A DNA stretch of 64,000 nucleotides from contig NZ_MVHT01000023.1 of assembly GCF_002086275.1 (NCBI RefSeq), forward strand, positions 1-64,000, written 5' to 3'. Below the pieces are notes generated by a model. The model ran no database searches. It was not told the DNA's origin and was given only the letters and a program-made list of their open reading frames with translations. The position numbers and the translations under genes are program-made. The stretch comes from Mycobacterium intermedium. GTDB lineage: Bacteria > Actinomycetota > Actinomycetes > Mycobacteriales > Mycobacteriaceae. Positions 18,137 to 29,569 of the stretch are shown here, piece by piece (position 1 is the stretch's first letter; each line of letters opens with the position of its first letter).

Positions 18137-19786
18137 CTAAATGGCGGGGCCCAGCAGGTCGTCGGCGTCGCGGATGATGTAGCCGTAACCCTGCTCGGCC
18201 AGGAAGCGCTGCCGATGCGCGGCGTACTCGGCGTCCAGGCTGTCGCGGGCGACCACGGAGTAGAAGATCGCACCCCCGCCGTCGGACTTGGGCCGCAACA
18301 GCCGGCCCAGCCGCTGCGCCTCTTCCTGACGCGACCCGAAGGTACCCGAAACCTGAACTGCGACAGACGCTTCGGGTAGGTCGATGGAGAAGTTGGCCAC
18401 TTTTGACACCACCAGCGTGGAGATCTCGCCACGTCGAAAGGAGTCGAACAGCGCCTCGCGTTCCTTGGTCTTGGTCGATCCCTGGATGACCGGAGCGTTC
18501 AGTTCGGCGCCGAGCTCCTCGAGTTGATCGAGGTATGCGCCGATCACCAGCGTCTGTTCCCCGGGATGCTTAGCCAGAATCGATTTGACCACAGCGATTT
18601 TCGTGTGCACCGTCGAACACAGCCGGTAGCGCTCCTCGGGTTCGGCGGTGGCGTAGATCATCCGCTCGTTGTCGGTCATGGTGACCCGCACTTCGACACA
18701 TTCCGCCGGCGCGATCCAGCCTTGAGCCTCGATATCCTTCCAAGGCGCGTCATAGCGTTTCGGCCCGATCAACGAAAAGACGTCACCCTCACGGCCGTCC
18801 TCGCGGATCAACGTCGCCGTCAGTCCCAGGCGACGCTTGGACTGCAAATCGGCGGTCATCCGAAAAACCGGCGCCGGCAACAGATGTACCTCGTCGTAGA
18901 TGATCAGTCCCCAGTCCCGGCTGTCGAACAGCTCCAGATGCCGGTACTCGCCCTTGGTCCGCCGGGTGATCATCTGATAGGTCGAGATGGTAACGGGGCG
19001 AATCTCTTTCCGCTCTCCCGAGTATTCGCCGATCTCCTCCTCGGTCAGCGACGTCCGCGCAACGAGTTCACGCTTCCACTGTCGGGCGGCAACGATGTTG
19101 GTGACCAAGATCAGCGTCGTCGCGCTGGCTTTGGCCATCGCCGCCGCGCCGACCAGTGTCTTCCCGGCGCCACACGGAAGGACGACCACACCCGAGCCAC
19201 CGGCCCAGAAGGAGTCGGCGGCCATCTGCTGATAGTCGCGCAACTCCCACCCGTGCGGCTCCAAGCTGATCGGGTGCGCCTCGCCATCGACGTAACCGGC
19301 GAGGTCCTCTGCGGGCCAACCGATCTTGAGCAACATCTGCTTGACGCGGCCGCGCTCGCTGGGGTGCACGACAACGGTGTCGTCGTCGATGCGAGCGCCC
19401 AGCATCGGGGCGATCTTCTTGTTGCGCAGCACTTCTTCGAGCACCGCACGATCCAGGCTCAACAGCGTCAAGCCGTGGGCCGGGTGCTTCACCAATTGCA
19501 GCCTGCCGTACCGCGCCATCGTGTCGACGATGTCGACCAGCAGTGGCTGCGGCACCGCGTAGCGGGAAAAGCTGACCAGCGCGTCGACCACCTGCTCGGC
19601 GTCGTGGCCGGCGGCTCGCGCATTCCACAGCGCCAGCGGTGTGATGCGGTAGGTGTGCACGTGCTCGGGTGCGCGTTCCAGTTCGGCGAACGGTGCGATC
19701 GCGGCGCGCGCAGCGCCGGCCAGTTCGTGATCCACTTCGAGCAGCACCGTCTTGTCGGACTGCACGATCAGGGGTCCGTCTGACAC
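18137..19786 (-). CDS. ercc3: XPB-type DNA helicase (superfamily 2)
   Basis: 549 aa from GTG 19786, the orthologue of Rv0861c (about 542 aa). Helicase motifs are intact: Walker A PCGAGKT, DEVH box (IIYDEVHLLPA), motif III GLTATLIRED, the RED motif in that stretch, and motif VI QRLGRLLRPKSDGG. The N-terminal region (about 1-170) holds the XPB damage-recognition-like domain. It is an ATP-dependent 3'-5' helicase expected to act in DNA repair. It is transcribed downstream of its likely partner at 19847, with a 60-bp gap. Confidence 0.94.
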   Translation of the reverse strand: MSDGPLIVQSDKTVLLEVDHELAGAARAAIAPFAELERAPEHVHTYRITPLALWNARAAGHDAEQVVDALVSFSRYAVPQPLLVDIVDTMARYGRLQLVKHPAHGLTLLSLDRAVLEEVLRNKKIAPMLGARIDDDTVVVHPSERGRVKQMLLKIGWPAEDLAGYVDGEAHPISLEPHGWELRDYQQMAADSFWAGGSGVVVLPCGAGKTLVGAAAMAKASATTLILVTNIVAARQWKRELVARTSLTEEEIGEYSGERKEIRPVTISTYQMITRRTKGEYRHLELFDSRDWGLIIYDEVHLLPAPVFRMTADLQSKRRLGLTATLIREDGREGDVFSLIGPKRYDAPWKDIEAQGWIAPAECVEVRVTMTDNERMIYATAEPEERYRLCSTVHTKIAVVKSILAKHPGEQTLVIGAYLDQLEELGAELNAPVIQGSTKTKEREALFDSFRRGEISTLVVSKVANFSIDLPEASVAVQVSGTFGSRQEEAQRLGRLLRPKSDGGGAIFYSVVARDSLDAEYAAHRQRFLAEQGYGYIIRDADDLLGPAI

Positions 19787-19846
19787 CTAGCGCCACTCCT
19801 TCTCATCGCTGCGTTGTGCAGCGTCGTCAACAGGCATAACCATCCA

Positions 19847-22102
19847 TTATCCCTCGTCGGCCGGCGTCACCGACGTGATGCGGTGGATGGCGAACTCCCG
19901 CAGGCGCCCGGACGCCGAATCGAAAGCGCCCAGCTGGCCGCCTTTGATGGCGATCGGCGCCACCACGCGCTGAGTGGCCACGCCGGCGGCGTCGAGGTAG
20001 CCGATGACCACCGTGGCCTGCTCCCTGGCGGCTTGCTGGAGCAGCGACATCGCGACAGCGGGGTCGACGCGGGCGCTGCCGAATGGTGCCGCGGTCACCT
20101 TGCGAAGCACGCCCACGACCGCGTTGAGCGACTCGGCGCTGGGACGCGGCGGGGGACGGTACGGCCGACGTTGCTGCGGGGTGGGCACCCGGGCGCCGCG
20201 GGGCCGCATGTCGACGATGGCACCGGTGGAGTCTTCGGCAGCCGGGACGAAGCCTGCGGCCCGTAACGCGGCAAGCACCTCCGAGATGGGCGCGGGTGAC
20301 ACCGCGACCGTCGGCGCCAGGGCGCGCAGCGCCAATCCCTCGACGTCCGGCGCCGACACCGCCTGGGCTAGCAGGGCGGGGTCCTCGCACCGCACGAAGG
20401 AGGCGGCGATGCCGATGCGAAGCTGGCCGTGACGACGTGCGACGTCATCGATGAGGTAGGTAAGACTCTGCGGCACTGGGGTTTTGGAATGGTTCGCAAA
20501 AAACGCGTGCATCCAGTCGCGGGTCTTGCCGACGTCCAAAGCGTGCCGGATGGACTGCTCGCTGACCCGGTACACCATGGCCGCGCCGGCTGATTCGACC
20601 GTGGCAACCGTCGCCAGATCATCGGCAAGCTGGCGCAGCATCGGCCCGGGTACCACCACCGTCAGGTCGGCCTGGACCAGGAAGTGGTCGATCGGTTTGG
20701 GCAGCACGCGTGTCATCACGTCAACCACGTCGGCGGGTTCGCCACCGCCCAGCAGGACACGTCCAGGGGTGCTGAGCGCCCCGCGTCCCACCAGTCCCAA
20801 CGCGTGGCTTTCGGTCAGCAGGTCCCCCACGGGTCCCGGCTGTAGCCGTCGAGCCCAGCGGGGACGGCGCCAGATCAGGGCCGTCGACGCCGATGTCGGA
20901 TCGACTCCGGCGCCTGGGGGGAGTTCGGCGAGCATGTCCAGGAGCAGTCGACGGTCCAGCGGCGCCGCCGTGGAGAACAGCGAATCCGACAGGGCCCCAT
21001 AGGGTTTGGCATCAGGCCCACGGGTGCCGATCAAGGCCGGCCGGCCGGGTAGGTCCAGCCAGGTGCCGGCCAGCAGGTGCCATCGCTCGGCGGCGGTGAG
21101 ATCGGCGAACCGGTCGGCGGCCGATGTCGGCGCCCAGTACGGGCCTTCGCCGTGCAGCGGCATGGGTTCGGGCATGCCGCTGGCGATCAACCCGGCAGCG
21201 GCGGCCAACTCGAGGATCAGCCCCAGTCGCGGCTCGTCGATGCCGGTCGCCTTGGCCAATCGCTTGAGCTCACGCACTCCCAGTCCACCGCTGCGCAGCT
21301 CGGCTACTGGTGTGGTGCTGAGGTTTTGGAGCAGCACCTCCAGTTCGCGCAGCAGGTCGATGGCGGCTCCGGCCGCCACGGCGTCGACGTCGTCGGGGGT
21401 GGTGGTGGACACCACCGGATCGGGCGCAGTCAGTTGCATCGGACCGGGAAGTTCGCCGCGCAGCACCTGCCCGACGTGTCGTGGCAGGATCACCGTCTCG
21501 GCGTCGATGCGTCGCAGCAGTCCGGCCGCGAGCAGTTTTGGCACCGGATGATCGGGTGGCGCGCCGGGCGCCGCGTCGCGGGTGCGCCCCATCGGAGACC
21601 CTTCGAGCAGCTTTTCCAGCACTTCGCGTTGCGCTTCGTCGATCCCGTCGATCAGGGTCGCGATCTCCGCCCCGGTACGGTAGCGGTCCTCAAGCGTCAC
21701 CTGACCCGCATGCCACGGCAAAGCCGTCGCTGCGTCGGCGGCTACCCGCACCGCGGTATCGCCCCAGGCCAGGGCGCGTGTCTTCAGATCGTCCAGCGCT
21801 GCGGTGACGTCGGCGTGCGGAGCGTTGTCGCCGACCAGCGACAGCAGCTTGGTGGTCTGCACCGGCGTGGTGTCGGCATGCAGCACCAACAGTGCGTCCA
21901 ACACCGCCAATTGCAGGAAGTTGAGGTCGTCGGTGGCGGCCTTGACCGATTGACGTGCCTGTGCGCGCGCGGCGAGCGCGGCAATGCTGCCTGGAGGCGG
22001 CTGGGCAAGGTCTGGTCGGAGCTGCAGCAGCAGGATCAGCCGGTCGTCCGGCAAGTCGGCGAGCCAGGACCCCAGCGGGACATCCGGGGTTTGTTCGGTC
22101 AT
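19847..22102 (-). CDS. Helicase-associated (XPB/Ssl2-like N-terminal domain) protein
   Basis: 751 aa, matching Rv0862c. The C-terminal third carries the XPB/Ssl2-like domain ([36 protein letters not shown]) and ends in a WYL-like beta region ([20 protein letters not shown]). The N-terminal half is helical with winged-helix character and has no ATPase motif. The tight genomic linkage with ercc3 suggests a nuclease or adaptor partner, as for archaeal XPB-Bax1, but no nuclease residues are visible. Confidence 0.88.
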   Translation of the reverse strand: MTEQTPDVPLGSWLADLPDDRLILLLQLRPDLAQPPPGSIAALAARAQARQSVKAATDDLNFLQLAVLDALLVLHADTTPVQTTKLLSLVGDNAPHADVTAALDDLKTRALAWGDTAVRVAADAATALPWHAGQVTLEDRYRTGAEIATLIDGIDEAQREVLEKLLEGSPMGRTRDAAPGAPPDHPVPKLLAAGLLRRIDAETVILPRHVGQVLRGELPGPMQLTAPDPVVSTTTPDDVDAVAAGAAIDLLRELEVLLQNLSTTPVAELRSGGLGVRELKRLAKATGIDEPRLGLILELAAAAGLIASGMPEPMPLHGEGPYWAPTSAADRFADLTAAERWHLLAGTWLDLPGRPALIGTRGPDAKPYGALSDSLFSTAAPLDRRLLLDMLAELPPGAGVDPTSASTALIWRRPRWARRLQPGPVGDLLTESHALGLVGRGALSTPGRVLLGGGEPADVVDVMTRVLPKPIDHFLVQADLTVVVPGPMLRQLADDLATVATVESAGAAMVYRVSEQSIRHALDVGKTRDWMHAFFANHSKTPVPQSLTYLIDDVARRHGQLRIGIAASFVRCEDPALLAQAVSAPDVEGLALRALAPTVAVSPAPISEVLAALRAAGFVPAAEDSTGAIVDMRPRGARVPTPQQRRPYRPPPRPSAESLNAVVGVLRKVTAAPFGSARVDPAVAMSLLQQAAREQATVVIGYLDAAGVATQRVVAPIAIKGGQLGAFDSASGRLREFAIHRITSVTPADEG

Positions 22103-22164
22103 CGCTGATCAGCCTAGGCCCGACCCGTGACCTTGCGCCCCGGACGGGGGCGAGACCTGTCAGA

Positions 22165-22374
22165 ATGGACGCCGTGGCTAACTCTGCTGATGGCAAAGCG
22201 CGCAAGACCAAGTACGTGGACAACGGCTGGCCGACCACGGACCCAGACGATCATGCGGTGAGCGAACTCGTCACCGACCGCACGGGTGCGTTGTCACCCT
22301 TCGGCGAGGTGGTGTTCCCGTTGCCCGCAGATGTGTTGCCCTACGTCCACCCGGTGACGGTCGTCAACCGTTAG
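22165..22374 (+). CDS. Conserved small mycobacterial protein
   Basis: 69 aa from ATG 22165; GTG 22174 is an equally good start. It matches Rv0863: [20 protein letters not shown] and a C-terminal [19 protein letters not shown]. There is no known domain or transmembrane helix. It lies 10 bp upstream of moaC2 and may be co-transcribed with the molybdopterin genes. Confidence 0.82.
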   Translation: MDAVANSADGKARKTKYVDNGWPTTDPDDHAVSELVTDRTGALSPFGEVVFPLPADVLPYVHPVTVVNR

Positions 22375-22384
22375 GTCGCCCGGG

Positions 22385-22882
22385 ATGGCGGGGGTGTCCA
22401 GGGAGCAGCGCTCGGGTGCGCTGTCACACCTGGACGAGCGGGGAGCCGCGCACATGGTCGACGTGACCGAAAAGGACGCCACCAAGCGGACCGCCGTGGC
22501 CGCGGGCGCCCTGCGGACGACGGGCGAGGTGGTGGCGTTGATTTCCACCGGCGGCCTGCCGAAGGGCGATGCGCTGGCCACCGCGCGGGTGGCGGGCATT
22601 CTGGCGGCCAAACGCACCAGCGATCTGATTCCGTTGTGCCATCAGCTCGCGCTGACCGGCGTAGACGTCGACTTCACGATCGGAGAATCGGACATCGACA
22701 TCACGGCGACGGTACGCAGCACCGACCGAACGGGCGTGGAGATGGAGGCGCTGACCGCCGTCAGTGTGGCAGGGCTGACTCTCTACGACATGATCAAGGC
22801 GGTCGACCCGGGGGCCCGGATCGACGACATCCGCGTGCTCCGCAAAGAAGGTGGCAAGACCGGAAGTTGGGCGCGGCTATGA
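22385..22882 (+). CDS. moaC2: Cyclic pyranopterin monophosphate synthase
   Basis: 165 aa, the orthologue of Rv0864. It converts 3',8-cyclo-dihydro-GTP to cPMP in molybdenum-cofactor synthesis. Motifs are [35 protein letters not shown] and [20 protein letters not shown] (with catalytic D-M and Lys further on). The N terminus has an extra 15 residues before the core. It overlaps mog by four bases (ATGA), so the two are translationally coupled. Confidence 0.94.
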   Translation: MAGVSREQRSGALSHLDERGAAHMVDVTEKDATKRTAVAAGALRTTGEVVALISTGGLPKGDALATARVAGILAAKRTSDLIPLCHQLALTGVDVDFTIGESDIDITATVRSTDRTGVEMEALTAVSVAGLTLYDMIKAVDPGARIDDIRVLRKEGGKTGSWARL

Positions 22883-23370
22883 CCGACCAGCCCACGCGGT
22901 CCGCGCGCATCATCATTGCCTCCACCCGTGCTTCATCGGGCGTCTACGTCGACGAGTGCGGCCCAATCATTAAGCATTGGCTGGACGAGCGCGGGTTTTC
23001 GACGGCCGAGCCCGCCGTGGTGGCCGACGGGAATCCGGTCGGCGAGGCGTTGAACGACGCGCTCGAGGCGGGGGCGGACCTGATCCTCACCTCCGGCGGC
23101 ACCGGCATCTCGCCCACCGACACGACGCCAGAACAGACTGTCGCGGTGTTGGACTTCGTCATTCCCGGGCTGGCGGACGCGATCCGTCAAGCGGGGCTGC
23201 CCAAGGTGCCGACATCGGTGCTGTCGCGTGGGGTCTGCGGGGTGGCCGGCGAAACCTTGATCGTCAACCTGCCGGGATCACCCGGCGGCGTGCGGGACGG
23301 CCTGGCGGTACTGGACGGCGTGGTGCACCACGCGCTCGACCAACTCGCCGGTAAAGATCATCGTCGATGA
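22879..23370 (+). CDS. mog: Molybdopterin adenylyltransferase (MogA/MoaB type)
   Basis: 163 aa, the orthologue of Rv0865. It adenylates molybdopterin before metal insertion. It has the MPT-binding motif [19 protein letters not shown], the VSD-like opening [13 protein letters not shown] and the [13 protein letters not shown] loop. It starts inside the moaC2 stop (ATGA) and is followed 7 bp later by moaE2. Confidence 0.94.
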   Translation: MTDQPTRSARIIIASTRASSGVYVDECGPIIKHWLDERGFSTAEPAVVADGNPVGEALNDALEAGADLILTSGGTGISPTDTTPEQTVAVLDFVIPGLADAIRQAGLPKVPTSVLSRGVCGVAGETLIVNLPGSPGGVRDGLAVLDGVVHHALDQLAGKDHRR

Positions 23371-23377
23371 CTCACCC

Positions 23378-23803
23378 ATGACACGGGTCTTGCGCGCCCT
23401 GGTGACCGACCAGCCCATTTCACTGGCCGACCATGAAGAGCTGGTGAGCCATGAGTCGGCCGGGGCCATCGTCGGTTTCGTCGGGATGATCCGCAACCAC
23501 GATGGCGGACGCCAGGTGACCCGTTTGGAATACTCCGCGCACCCGACGGCCGCGCAGGTATTTGCCGAAGTGGTAGCCGAAGTCGCCGAGCAGTCCAGCG
23601 GGGTGCGTGCTGTGGCGGCCAGCCACCGCGTCGGGGTCCTGCAGATCGGCGAGGCCGCGCTCGTGGCGGCGGTCGCCGCCGACCATCGGCGGGCGGCCTT
23701 CGCCACGTGCGCGCAGCTTGTCGACACCATCAAGGAACGTCTGCCGGTGTGGAAGCACCAGTTCTTCGACGACGGTTCCGACGAATGGGTGGGCTCGGCC
23801 TAA
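23378..23803 (+). CDS. moaE2: Molybdopterin synthase large subunit
   Basis: 141 aa, the orthologue of Rv0866. It catalyses dithiolene insertion into cPMP with sulfur from the MoaD C terminus. Motifs are [27 protein letters not shown] and [13 protein letters not shown]. The catalytic lysines lie in [15 protein letters not shown]. Its partner moaD2 lies beyond rpfA on the other strand. Confidence 0.94.
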   Translation: MTRVLRALVTDQPISLADHEELVSHESAGAIVGFVGMIRNHDGGRQVTRLEYSAHPTAAQVFAEVVAEVAEQSSGVRAVAASHRVGVLQIGEAALVAAVAADHRRAAFATCAQLVDTIKERLPVWKHQFFDDGSDEWVGSA

Positions 23804-23845
23804 TCGCGACCGCTGGAAGCGATCAGGCCGAGCGACCGGTTGCTG

Positions 23846-24955
<1,110 letters not shown>

Positions 24956-25092
24956 TCAGTCGCTCACGTCACGTGTCAAATATCCCGGCGTTTCTGTCAC
25001 ATCCGTACCGGAAAAGGCCTGGAACAGCTTGCGTTTGTGCAGCTCATAGCACCTCGACACCGCAGCGTGGCCAGCTCGTTATCGTTCCGTGA

Positions 25093-25108
25093 CGTGAGAT
25101 ATGTCACA
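25093..25108. promoter_or_regulatory. CRP (Rv3676-type) binding site upstream of rpfA
   Basis: CGTGAgatatgTCACA matches the TGTGA-N6-TCACA consensus with one change. It lies about 250 bp before the riboswitch, just past the moaD2 stop, in the rpfA promoter region. CRP control of rpfA is established in M. tuberculosis. The rest of 24846-25092 is AT-richer and presumably holds the promoter; a second GTCACA at 24995-25000 could be part of an MtrA-type site, which is speculative. Confidence 0.65.
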
Positions 25109-25111
25109 GCA

Positions 25112-25381
25112 TCAACCGCCGGCGAACGGCGGGAGTACGTCAATCGTGTTGCCGGTGGATAACGCCTTCGTGACGTCTCGAACGGCAATTTCGTCGCACA
25201 GAAACGAGCAGCGGTCCAAAAGTGTTGCCAGACGCCCGTTCCGGGCCGCGAGGTTGTCGACCATGTCGGCGACAGTGGCGCCGCCGCGCAGCGTCAACGT
25301 TTCCGATTCGACGCCGGCGGCCGCCCGGGCGGCCGCGAAATAGCGGACCGTCACCTGAATCTCGTCAGCCACCGATCGCAC
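25112..25381 (-). CDS. moaD2: Molybdopterin synthase small subunit (sulfur carrier)
   Basis: 89 aa from GTG 25381, the orthologue of Rv0868c. The ubiquitin-like beta-grasp fold ends in the obligatory Gly-Gly (DVLPPFAGG), which is thiocarboxylated to deliver sulfur to MoaE2. The N-terminal motif is VTVRYFAAARAAAG. Its start overlaps the end of moaA2 by 17 bases, indicating coupled translation. An internal GTG at 25372 is a possible start. Confidence 0.93.
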   Translation of the reverse strand: MRSVADEIQVTVRYFAAARAAAGVESETLTLRGGATVADMVDNLAARNGRLATLLDRCSFLCDEIAVRDVTKALSTGNTIDVLPPFAGG

Positions 25382-26447
25382 TCATCGGTCGGTCGGGCTG
25401 GATGAAATCCGGATCGTTGATGCCGTGGCCAGCCGGTTTGGCCCACATCGCGGCACGCCAGGCCGCCTCGATCGCTTCGTCGTCGGCGCCGCCGCGCAGC
25501 AGCGACCGCAGGTCGGTTTCGTCGCGGGAGAACAGGCAACTGCGGACCTGGCCATCGGCCGTCAACCGGGTGCGGTCACACGCCGAGCAGAAGGCATGGG
25601 ACACCGAGGCGATGACCCCGACCTTCCCCGACGGGGTTCCGGGGCCACTATCGACCAACCAGAGCTCGGCCGGGGCCGAACCGCGCGGTACCGGGTCGGG
25701 CAGCAGCCGGAAGTGGAGCCGCAGAGCCGCCAGCACATCGTCGGCGCTCAACGCCGCATTGCGCTGCCACTGGTGTCCCGCGTCCAACGGCATCTGCTCG
25801 ATGACTCGCAGTTGGTAACCGTGCTCGAGGCAGAACCGCAGCAGCTCCACCACGTCCTCGCGGCCGGTGACCGGGTCGAGCACGGCGTTGACCTTGACCG
25901 GCATCAAACCGGCATCCTTGGCCGCGGCCAGACCGGCCAGCACGTCGTCAAGCCGGTCCCGACGAGTGATGGCGGCGAAATGTTCACGGCTGACGCTGTC
26001 CAGCGACACATTGACGCGGTCTAGGCCCGCCTCCGCCAGTGCGGCGGCCCGCCGCTCCAGCCCCAGACCGTTGGTGGTCAGTGAGATCTCCGGGCGGGGC
26101 CGCAACGCCGCGGCCGCCGCGACCACTTCCTCGAGGTGGCGGGCCAGCAGTGGCTCACCACCGGTAAACCGCACGTTGGTGACGCCGAATCGGGTGACGG
26201 CGATGCGCAGCAGCCGAATCAGTTCGTCGGGCTGCAGGAGTTGCTCGTTGGGCAGCCAGTCCAAGCCCTGCTCCGGCATGCAGTAGTTGCAGCGCAGATT
26301 GCACCGGTCGGTCAGCGACACCCGTAGATCGGTGGCGACCCGGCCGAAGGTGTCCCGCAGCGGTCCGTCGGCAGGCGCCGGTGAAGCGACCCCACCGGAC
26401 CACCCGCGGCTGGGAACCGTCGGCACACCGAGCGCGGTCAGGGTCAT
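25365..26447 (-). CDS. moaA2: GTP 3',8-cyclase (radical SAM)
   Basis: 360 aa from ATG 26447, the same length as Rv0869c. It starts cPMP synthesis from GTP. The radical-SAM cluster is C49-x3-C53-x2-C56 (CNLRCNYC). The second, GTP-binding cluster is in AFCSACDRTRL ... RSCLF. The SAM-binding GGEPL motif is present in VRFTGGEPLLARH, and the C terminus ends in Gly-Gly as MoaA proteins do. Its start overlaps the YccF-family gene by ATGA and its end overlaps moaD2. Confidence 0.95.
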   Translation of the reverse strand: MTLTALGVPTVPSRGWSGGVASPAPADGPLRDTFGRVATDLRVSLTDRCNLRCNYCMPEQGLDWLPNEQLLQPDELIRLLRIAVTRFGVTNVRFTGGEPLLARHLEEVVAAAAALRPRPEISLTTNGLGLERRAAALAEAGLDRVNVSLDSVSREHFAAITRRDRLDDVLAGLAAAKDAGLMPVKVNAVLDPVTGREDVVELLRFCLEHGYQLRVIEQMPLDAGHQWQRNAALSADDVLAALRLHFRLLPDPVPRGSAPAELWLVDSGPGTPSGKVGVIASVSHAFCSACDRTRLTADGQVRSCLFSRDETDLRSLLRGGADDEAIEAAWRAAMWAKPAGHGINDPDFIQPDRPMSAIGG

Positions 26448-26848
26448 GCGGCGAGCCGTCCGGGTTGCACTGGACCATCGACGGGGACGATCTCCTTGCC
26501 CAGCGGCACCAACGACACCGGAATCATCTTCAGGTTCGCCAACGCCAGCGGAATTCCGACGATGGTGACCGCCATCGCCGCCGCGCTCGCCAGATGCCCG
26601 ATTGCAAGCCACAGCCCGAACAGCAGGATCCAGATGATGTTGCCGATCAAGGCGCCGGTGCCGGAGCTCGGCTTTTCGACGATCGTCCGGCCGAACGGCC
26701 ACAACGCATACGACGCAATGCGCAGCGAGGCGAAACCGAAGGGAATGGTGATGATCAGCAGGAAGCAGACCAGCGCCGCGAGCAGGTAGCCGAGGGCCAA
26801 CCAGAGGCCCCCGAAAACCAGCCAGATAACGTTCAGGACTAGGCGCAT
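26444..26848 (-). CDS. YccF-family inner-membrane protein
   Basis: 134 aa, matching Rv0870c. Two YccF repeats are seen: NVIWLVFGGLWLALGYLLAA with ITIPFGFASLRIASYALWPFG, and NIIWILLFGLWLAIGHLASA with ITVVGIPLALANLKMIPVSL-like sequence. Four hydrophobic segments are expected. It overlaps moaA2 by four bases, so it is the first gene of the Rv0870c-moaA2-moaD2 operon. Its function is unknown. Confidence 0.88.
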   Translation of the reverse strand: MRLVLNVIWLVFGGLWLALGYLLAALVCFLLIITIPFGFASLRIASYALWPFGRTIVEKPSSGTGALIGNIIWILLFGLWLAIGHLASAAAMAVTIVGIPLALANLKMIPVSLVPLGKEIVPVDGPVQPGRLAA

Positions 26849-27008
26849 ATCTCCTCCAGAGGTACTGCCAGCCTACTCAGCACGCGGTTGACAGGGATGC
26901 TTGGTGCGAAACCTTCCGAGTAGGATCTGAGATCGTCATCGCGTCCTGCGCATGCGGGACGCGTCTTCTTCGGTTACCCCAGACCCGTCAGACAAGCAGG
27001 TGAGAGCA

Positions 27009-27428
27009 GTGCCGACCGGCAAGGTGAAGTGGTACGACCCCGAGAAAGGGTTCGGCTTCTTGTCGCAGGAGGACGGCGAAGACGTCTACGTCCGTTCTTC
27101 GGCGTTGCCCGCAGGTGTCGAGGCGCTCAAAGCGGGCCAGCGAGTGGAGTTCGGAATCGCCTCGGGCAGGCGCGGTCCGCAGGCTTTGAGCCTGAAGATC
27201 ATCGATCCGCCGCCCAGCCTCTCGAAGTCGCTCGCTCGGTCGCGCCGCGAGGCGCCGGTCGAGCACAAGCACACTCCCGACGAGTTGCACGGCATGGTCG
27301 AGGACATGATCACGTTGCTCGAGAGCACCGTCCAACCGGAACTGCGCAAGGGTCGCTACCCGGACCGCAAGACGGCGCGGCAGATCTCCGAGGTGGTCAA
27401 GGCCGTGGCGCGCGAGTTCGAGGCCTAG
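27009..27428 (+). CDS. cspB: Cold-shock domain protein with C-terminal extension
   Basis: 139 aa from GTG 27009, the orthologue of Rv0871 (135 aa). The cold-shock OB-fold (1-70) holds RNP1 ([11 protein letters not shown]) and RNP2 (VYVRSSAL). A charged helical C-terminal extension of about 65 residues ([18 protein letters not shown] ... [13 protein letters not shown]) is not found in classical CspA. It binds single-stranded nucleic acid. It is followed by a hairpin at 27456-27506. Confidence 0.92.
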   Translation: MPTGKVKWYDPEKGFGFLSQEDGEDVYVRSSALPAGVEALKAGQRVEFGIASGRRGPQALSLKIIDPPPSLSKSLARSRREAPVEHKHTPDELHGMVEDMITLLESTVQPELRKGRYPDRKTARQISEVVKAVAREFEA

Positions 27429-27455
27429 CCGGGTCTCGCTCCAGCCCCACGCGAG

Positions 27456-27506
27456 CAGACGCGGGCGCCCCCGAAATCGACCGGGTTTCGGGGGTTTCTG
27501 CGTCTT
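27456..27506. terminator. Hairpin after cspB, related to the GCAGACGC palindromes
   Basis: The inner stem CCCCCGAAA (27468-27476) pairs with TTTCGGGGG (27486-27494). An outer AGACGC (27457-27462) pairs with GCGTCT (27500-27505). The flanking GCGAGCAGACGC matches the arm of the 9729 hairpin. It lies 28 bp past the cspB stop and probably ends its transcript. Confidence 0.6.
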
Positions 27507-27600
27507 CTGGGCGGGTTTACAGCACGTAAAGCTACCGGCGCGTAACTTGGGCGTAGGTTGGTCCTAGAAGCGTGCGGCACGGCGTTACGAGGAGGCTGCG

Positions 27601-29565
27601 ATGGCACAGCAGGCGCAGGTCACCGAGGAACAAGCGCGGGCGCTCGCCGAAGAATCTCGCGAGAGTGGTTGGGATAAACCGTCATTCGCCAAAGAGCTAT
27701 TTCTTGGCCGCTTTCCGCTCGATCTGATCCACCCGTTCCCCAGACCGTCCGACGCCGACGAGGAGCGCACCGCGGCATTCCTCGAGAAGCTGCGAGACGT
27801 GTTGCGCGCCATGGACGGCAGCGTCATCGAACGCGACGCCAAGATTCCCGACGAATACGTAAAGGCCCTGGCCGAACTGGGCTGCTTTGGCATGAAGATC
27901 CCGACGGAATACGGCGGACTGGGCATGTCGCAAGTCGCCTACAACCGGGCGCTGATGATGGTCACGACTGTCCACCCGAGTATTGGGGCGCTGCTGTCGG
28001 CTCACCAGTCGATCGGGGTGCCCGAGCCGCTCAAGCTGGCCGGCACCGAGGAGCAGAAGCGGCGGTTCCTGCCGCGTTGCGCCGCCGGCGCCATTTCGGC
28101 GTTCCTGCTCACCGAACCGGACGTGGGCTCGGACCCGGCGCGCCTGGGTTCCACGGCGACACCCGCCGAGGACGGACAGGCATACCTATTGGACGGCCTG
28201 AAGTTGTGGACCACCAACGGTGTGGTCGCCGAGCTGTTGGTGGTCATGGCCCGCGTACCCAAGAGCGAGGGGCATCGCGGCGGTATCAGTGCGTTCGTGG
28301 TCGAAGCCGATTCACCGGGGATCACCGTGGAACGGCGCAACCAGTTCATGGGCCTGCGCGGCATCGAAAACGGCCTGACCAGGATGCATCGGGTACGCGT
28401 CCCCGCCGAAAACCTGATCGGCCGCGAGGGCGACGGTCTGAAGATCGCGCTGACAACGCTCAACGTTGGGCGGCTGGCCCTGCCCGCGATGGCGACGGGT
28501 TCGGCCAAGTGGTCGTTGAAGATCGCCCGCGAGTGGTCGCGCGAGCGGGTGCAGTGGGGCAAGCCCGTCGGGAAACACGAAGCGGTCGCTCGCCAGATCG
28601 CGTACCTGGCCGCGACAACCTATGCGCTCGACGCAGTCGTGGAACTGTCCGGTCAGATGGCCGACGAAGGCCGCAACGACATCCGGATCGAGGCCGCGCT
28701 GGCCAAATTGTGGGCCAGCGAGACGACCTGCCGCATCGCCGACGATCTGGTGCAGATCCGGGGTGGCCGTGGCTATGAAACCGCGGAGTCGCTGGCCGCG
28801 CGCGGCGAGCGTGCCGCGCCGGTGGAGCAGCAATTGCGCGACTTGCGGATCAACCGGATCTTCGAAGGGTCCAGCGAGATCATGCGGCTGCTCATCGCGA
28901 GGGAAGCCGTCGATGCCCACCTCACCGCCGCGGGCGACCTGGCCAAGCCCGACGCCGATCTTCGGCAGAAGGCGTCGGCCGCGGTAGGCGCCAGTGGTTT
29001 CTACGCAAAGTGGTTGCCCAAGTTGGTCTTTGGTGAAGGTCAGCGGCCCACGTCGTACAGCGAGTTCGGCCCGCTTGCCTCGCATCTGCGCTTCGTCGAA
29101 CGTTCCAGCCGCAAGTTGGCCCGCAACACGTTCTACGGAATGGCGCGCTGGCAAGCCAATTTGGAACAGAAGCAGGGATTTTTGGGCCGCATCGTCGACA
29201 TCGGGGCCGAGTTGTTCGCGATGGCGGCGGCGTGCGTGCGGGCCGAGGCGCAACGGGCCGCTGACCCCGTGATCGGCAAGCAAGCCTACGAGTTGGCCGA
29301 ATTGTTCTGTGAGCAAGCGACTTTGCGGGTCGAGGAACTGTTCCGCGGCTTGTGGTCCAACACCGACAGCCACGACGTGCGGCTCGCCGACGATGTGTTG
29401 GACGGTCGCTATCTCTGGCTGGAAGGCGGGATTCTGGACCAGTCGGAGGGCACCGGCCCGTGGATCGCCCCCTGGGAGCCGCGGGAGTCCACCGAAGCCA
29501 ATCTGGCGCGGCGGTTCTATGAAGCCCCGGCGCCAGTCGAGGCCGCGACTCAGGCTACGTTGTAA
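27601..29565 (+). CDS. fadE10: Acyl-CoA dehydrogenase
   Basis: 654 aa, the orthologue of Rv0873 (about 650 aa). The core ACAD fold has YGGLGMSQVAYNRAL, SAFLLTEPDVGSDPA, GLKLWTTNG, QIRGGRGYE and INRIFEGSSEIMRL. An extra C-terminal helical domain (about 430-654) is like that of the very-long-chain enzymes. It makes trans-2-enoyl-CoA using FAD. ATG at 27601 has GGAGG upstream. The M. tuberculosis neighbour PE_PGRS15 is absent. The GST-like gene starts 5 bp later. Confidence 0.93.
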   Translation: MAQQAQVTEEQARALAEESRESGWDKPSFAKELFLGRFPLDLIHPFPRPSDADEERTAAFLEKLRDVLRAMDGSVIERDAKIPDEYVKALAELGCFGMKIPTEYGGLGMSQVAYNRALMMVTTVHPSIGALLSAHQSIGVPEPLKLAGTEEQKRRFLPRCAAGAISAFLLTEPDVGSDPARLGSTATPAEDGQAYLLDGLKLWTTNGVVAELLVVMARVPKSEGHRGGISAFVVEADSPGITVERRNQFMGLRGIENGLTRMHRVRVPAENLIGREGDGLKIALTTLNVGRLALPAMATGSAKWSLKIAREWSRERVQWGKPVGKHEAVARQIAYLAATTYALDAVVELSGQMADEGRNDIRIEAALAKLWASETTCRIADDLVQIRGGRGYETAESLAARGERAAPVEQQLRDLRINRIFEGSSEIMRLLIAREAVDAHLTAAGDLAKPDADLRQKASAAVGASGFYAKWLPKLVFGEGQRPTSYSEFGPLASHLRFVERSSRKLARNTFYGMARWQANLEQKQGFLGRIVDIGAELFAMAAACVRAEAQRAADPVIGKQAYELAELFCEQATLRVEELFRGLWSNTDSHDVRLADDVLDGRYLWLEGGILDQSEGTGPWIAPWEPRESTEANLARRFYEAPAPVEAATQATL

Positions 29566-29569
29566 GGCG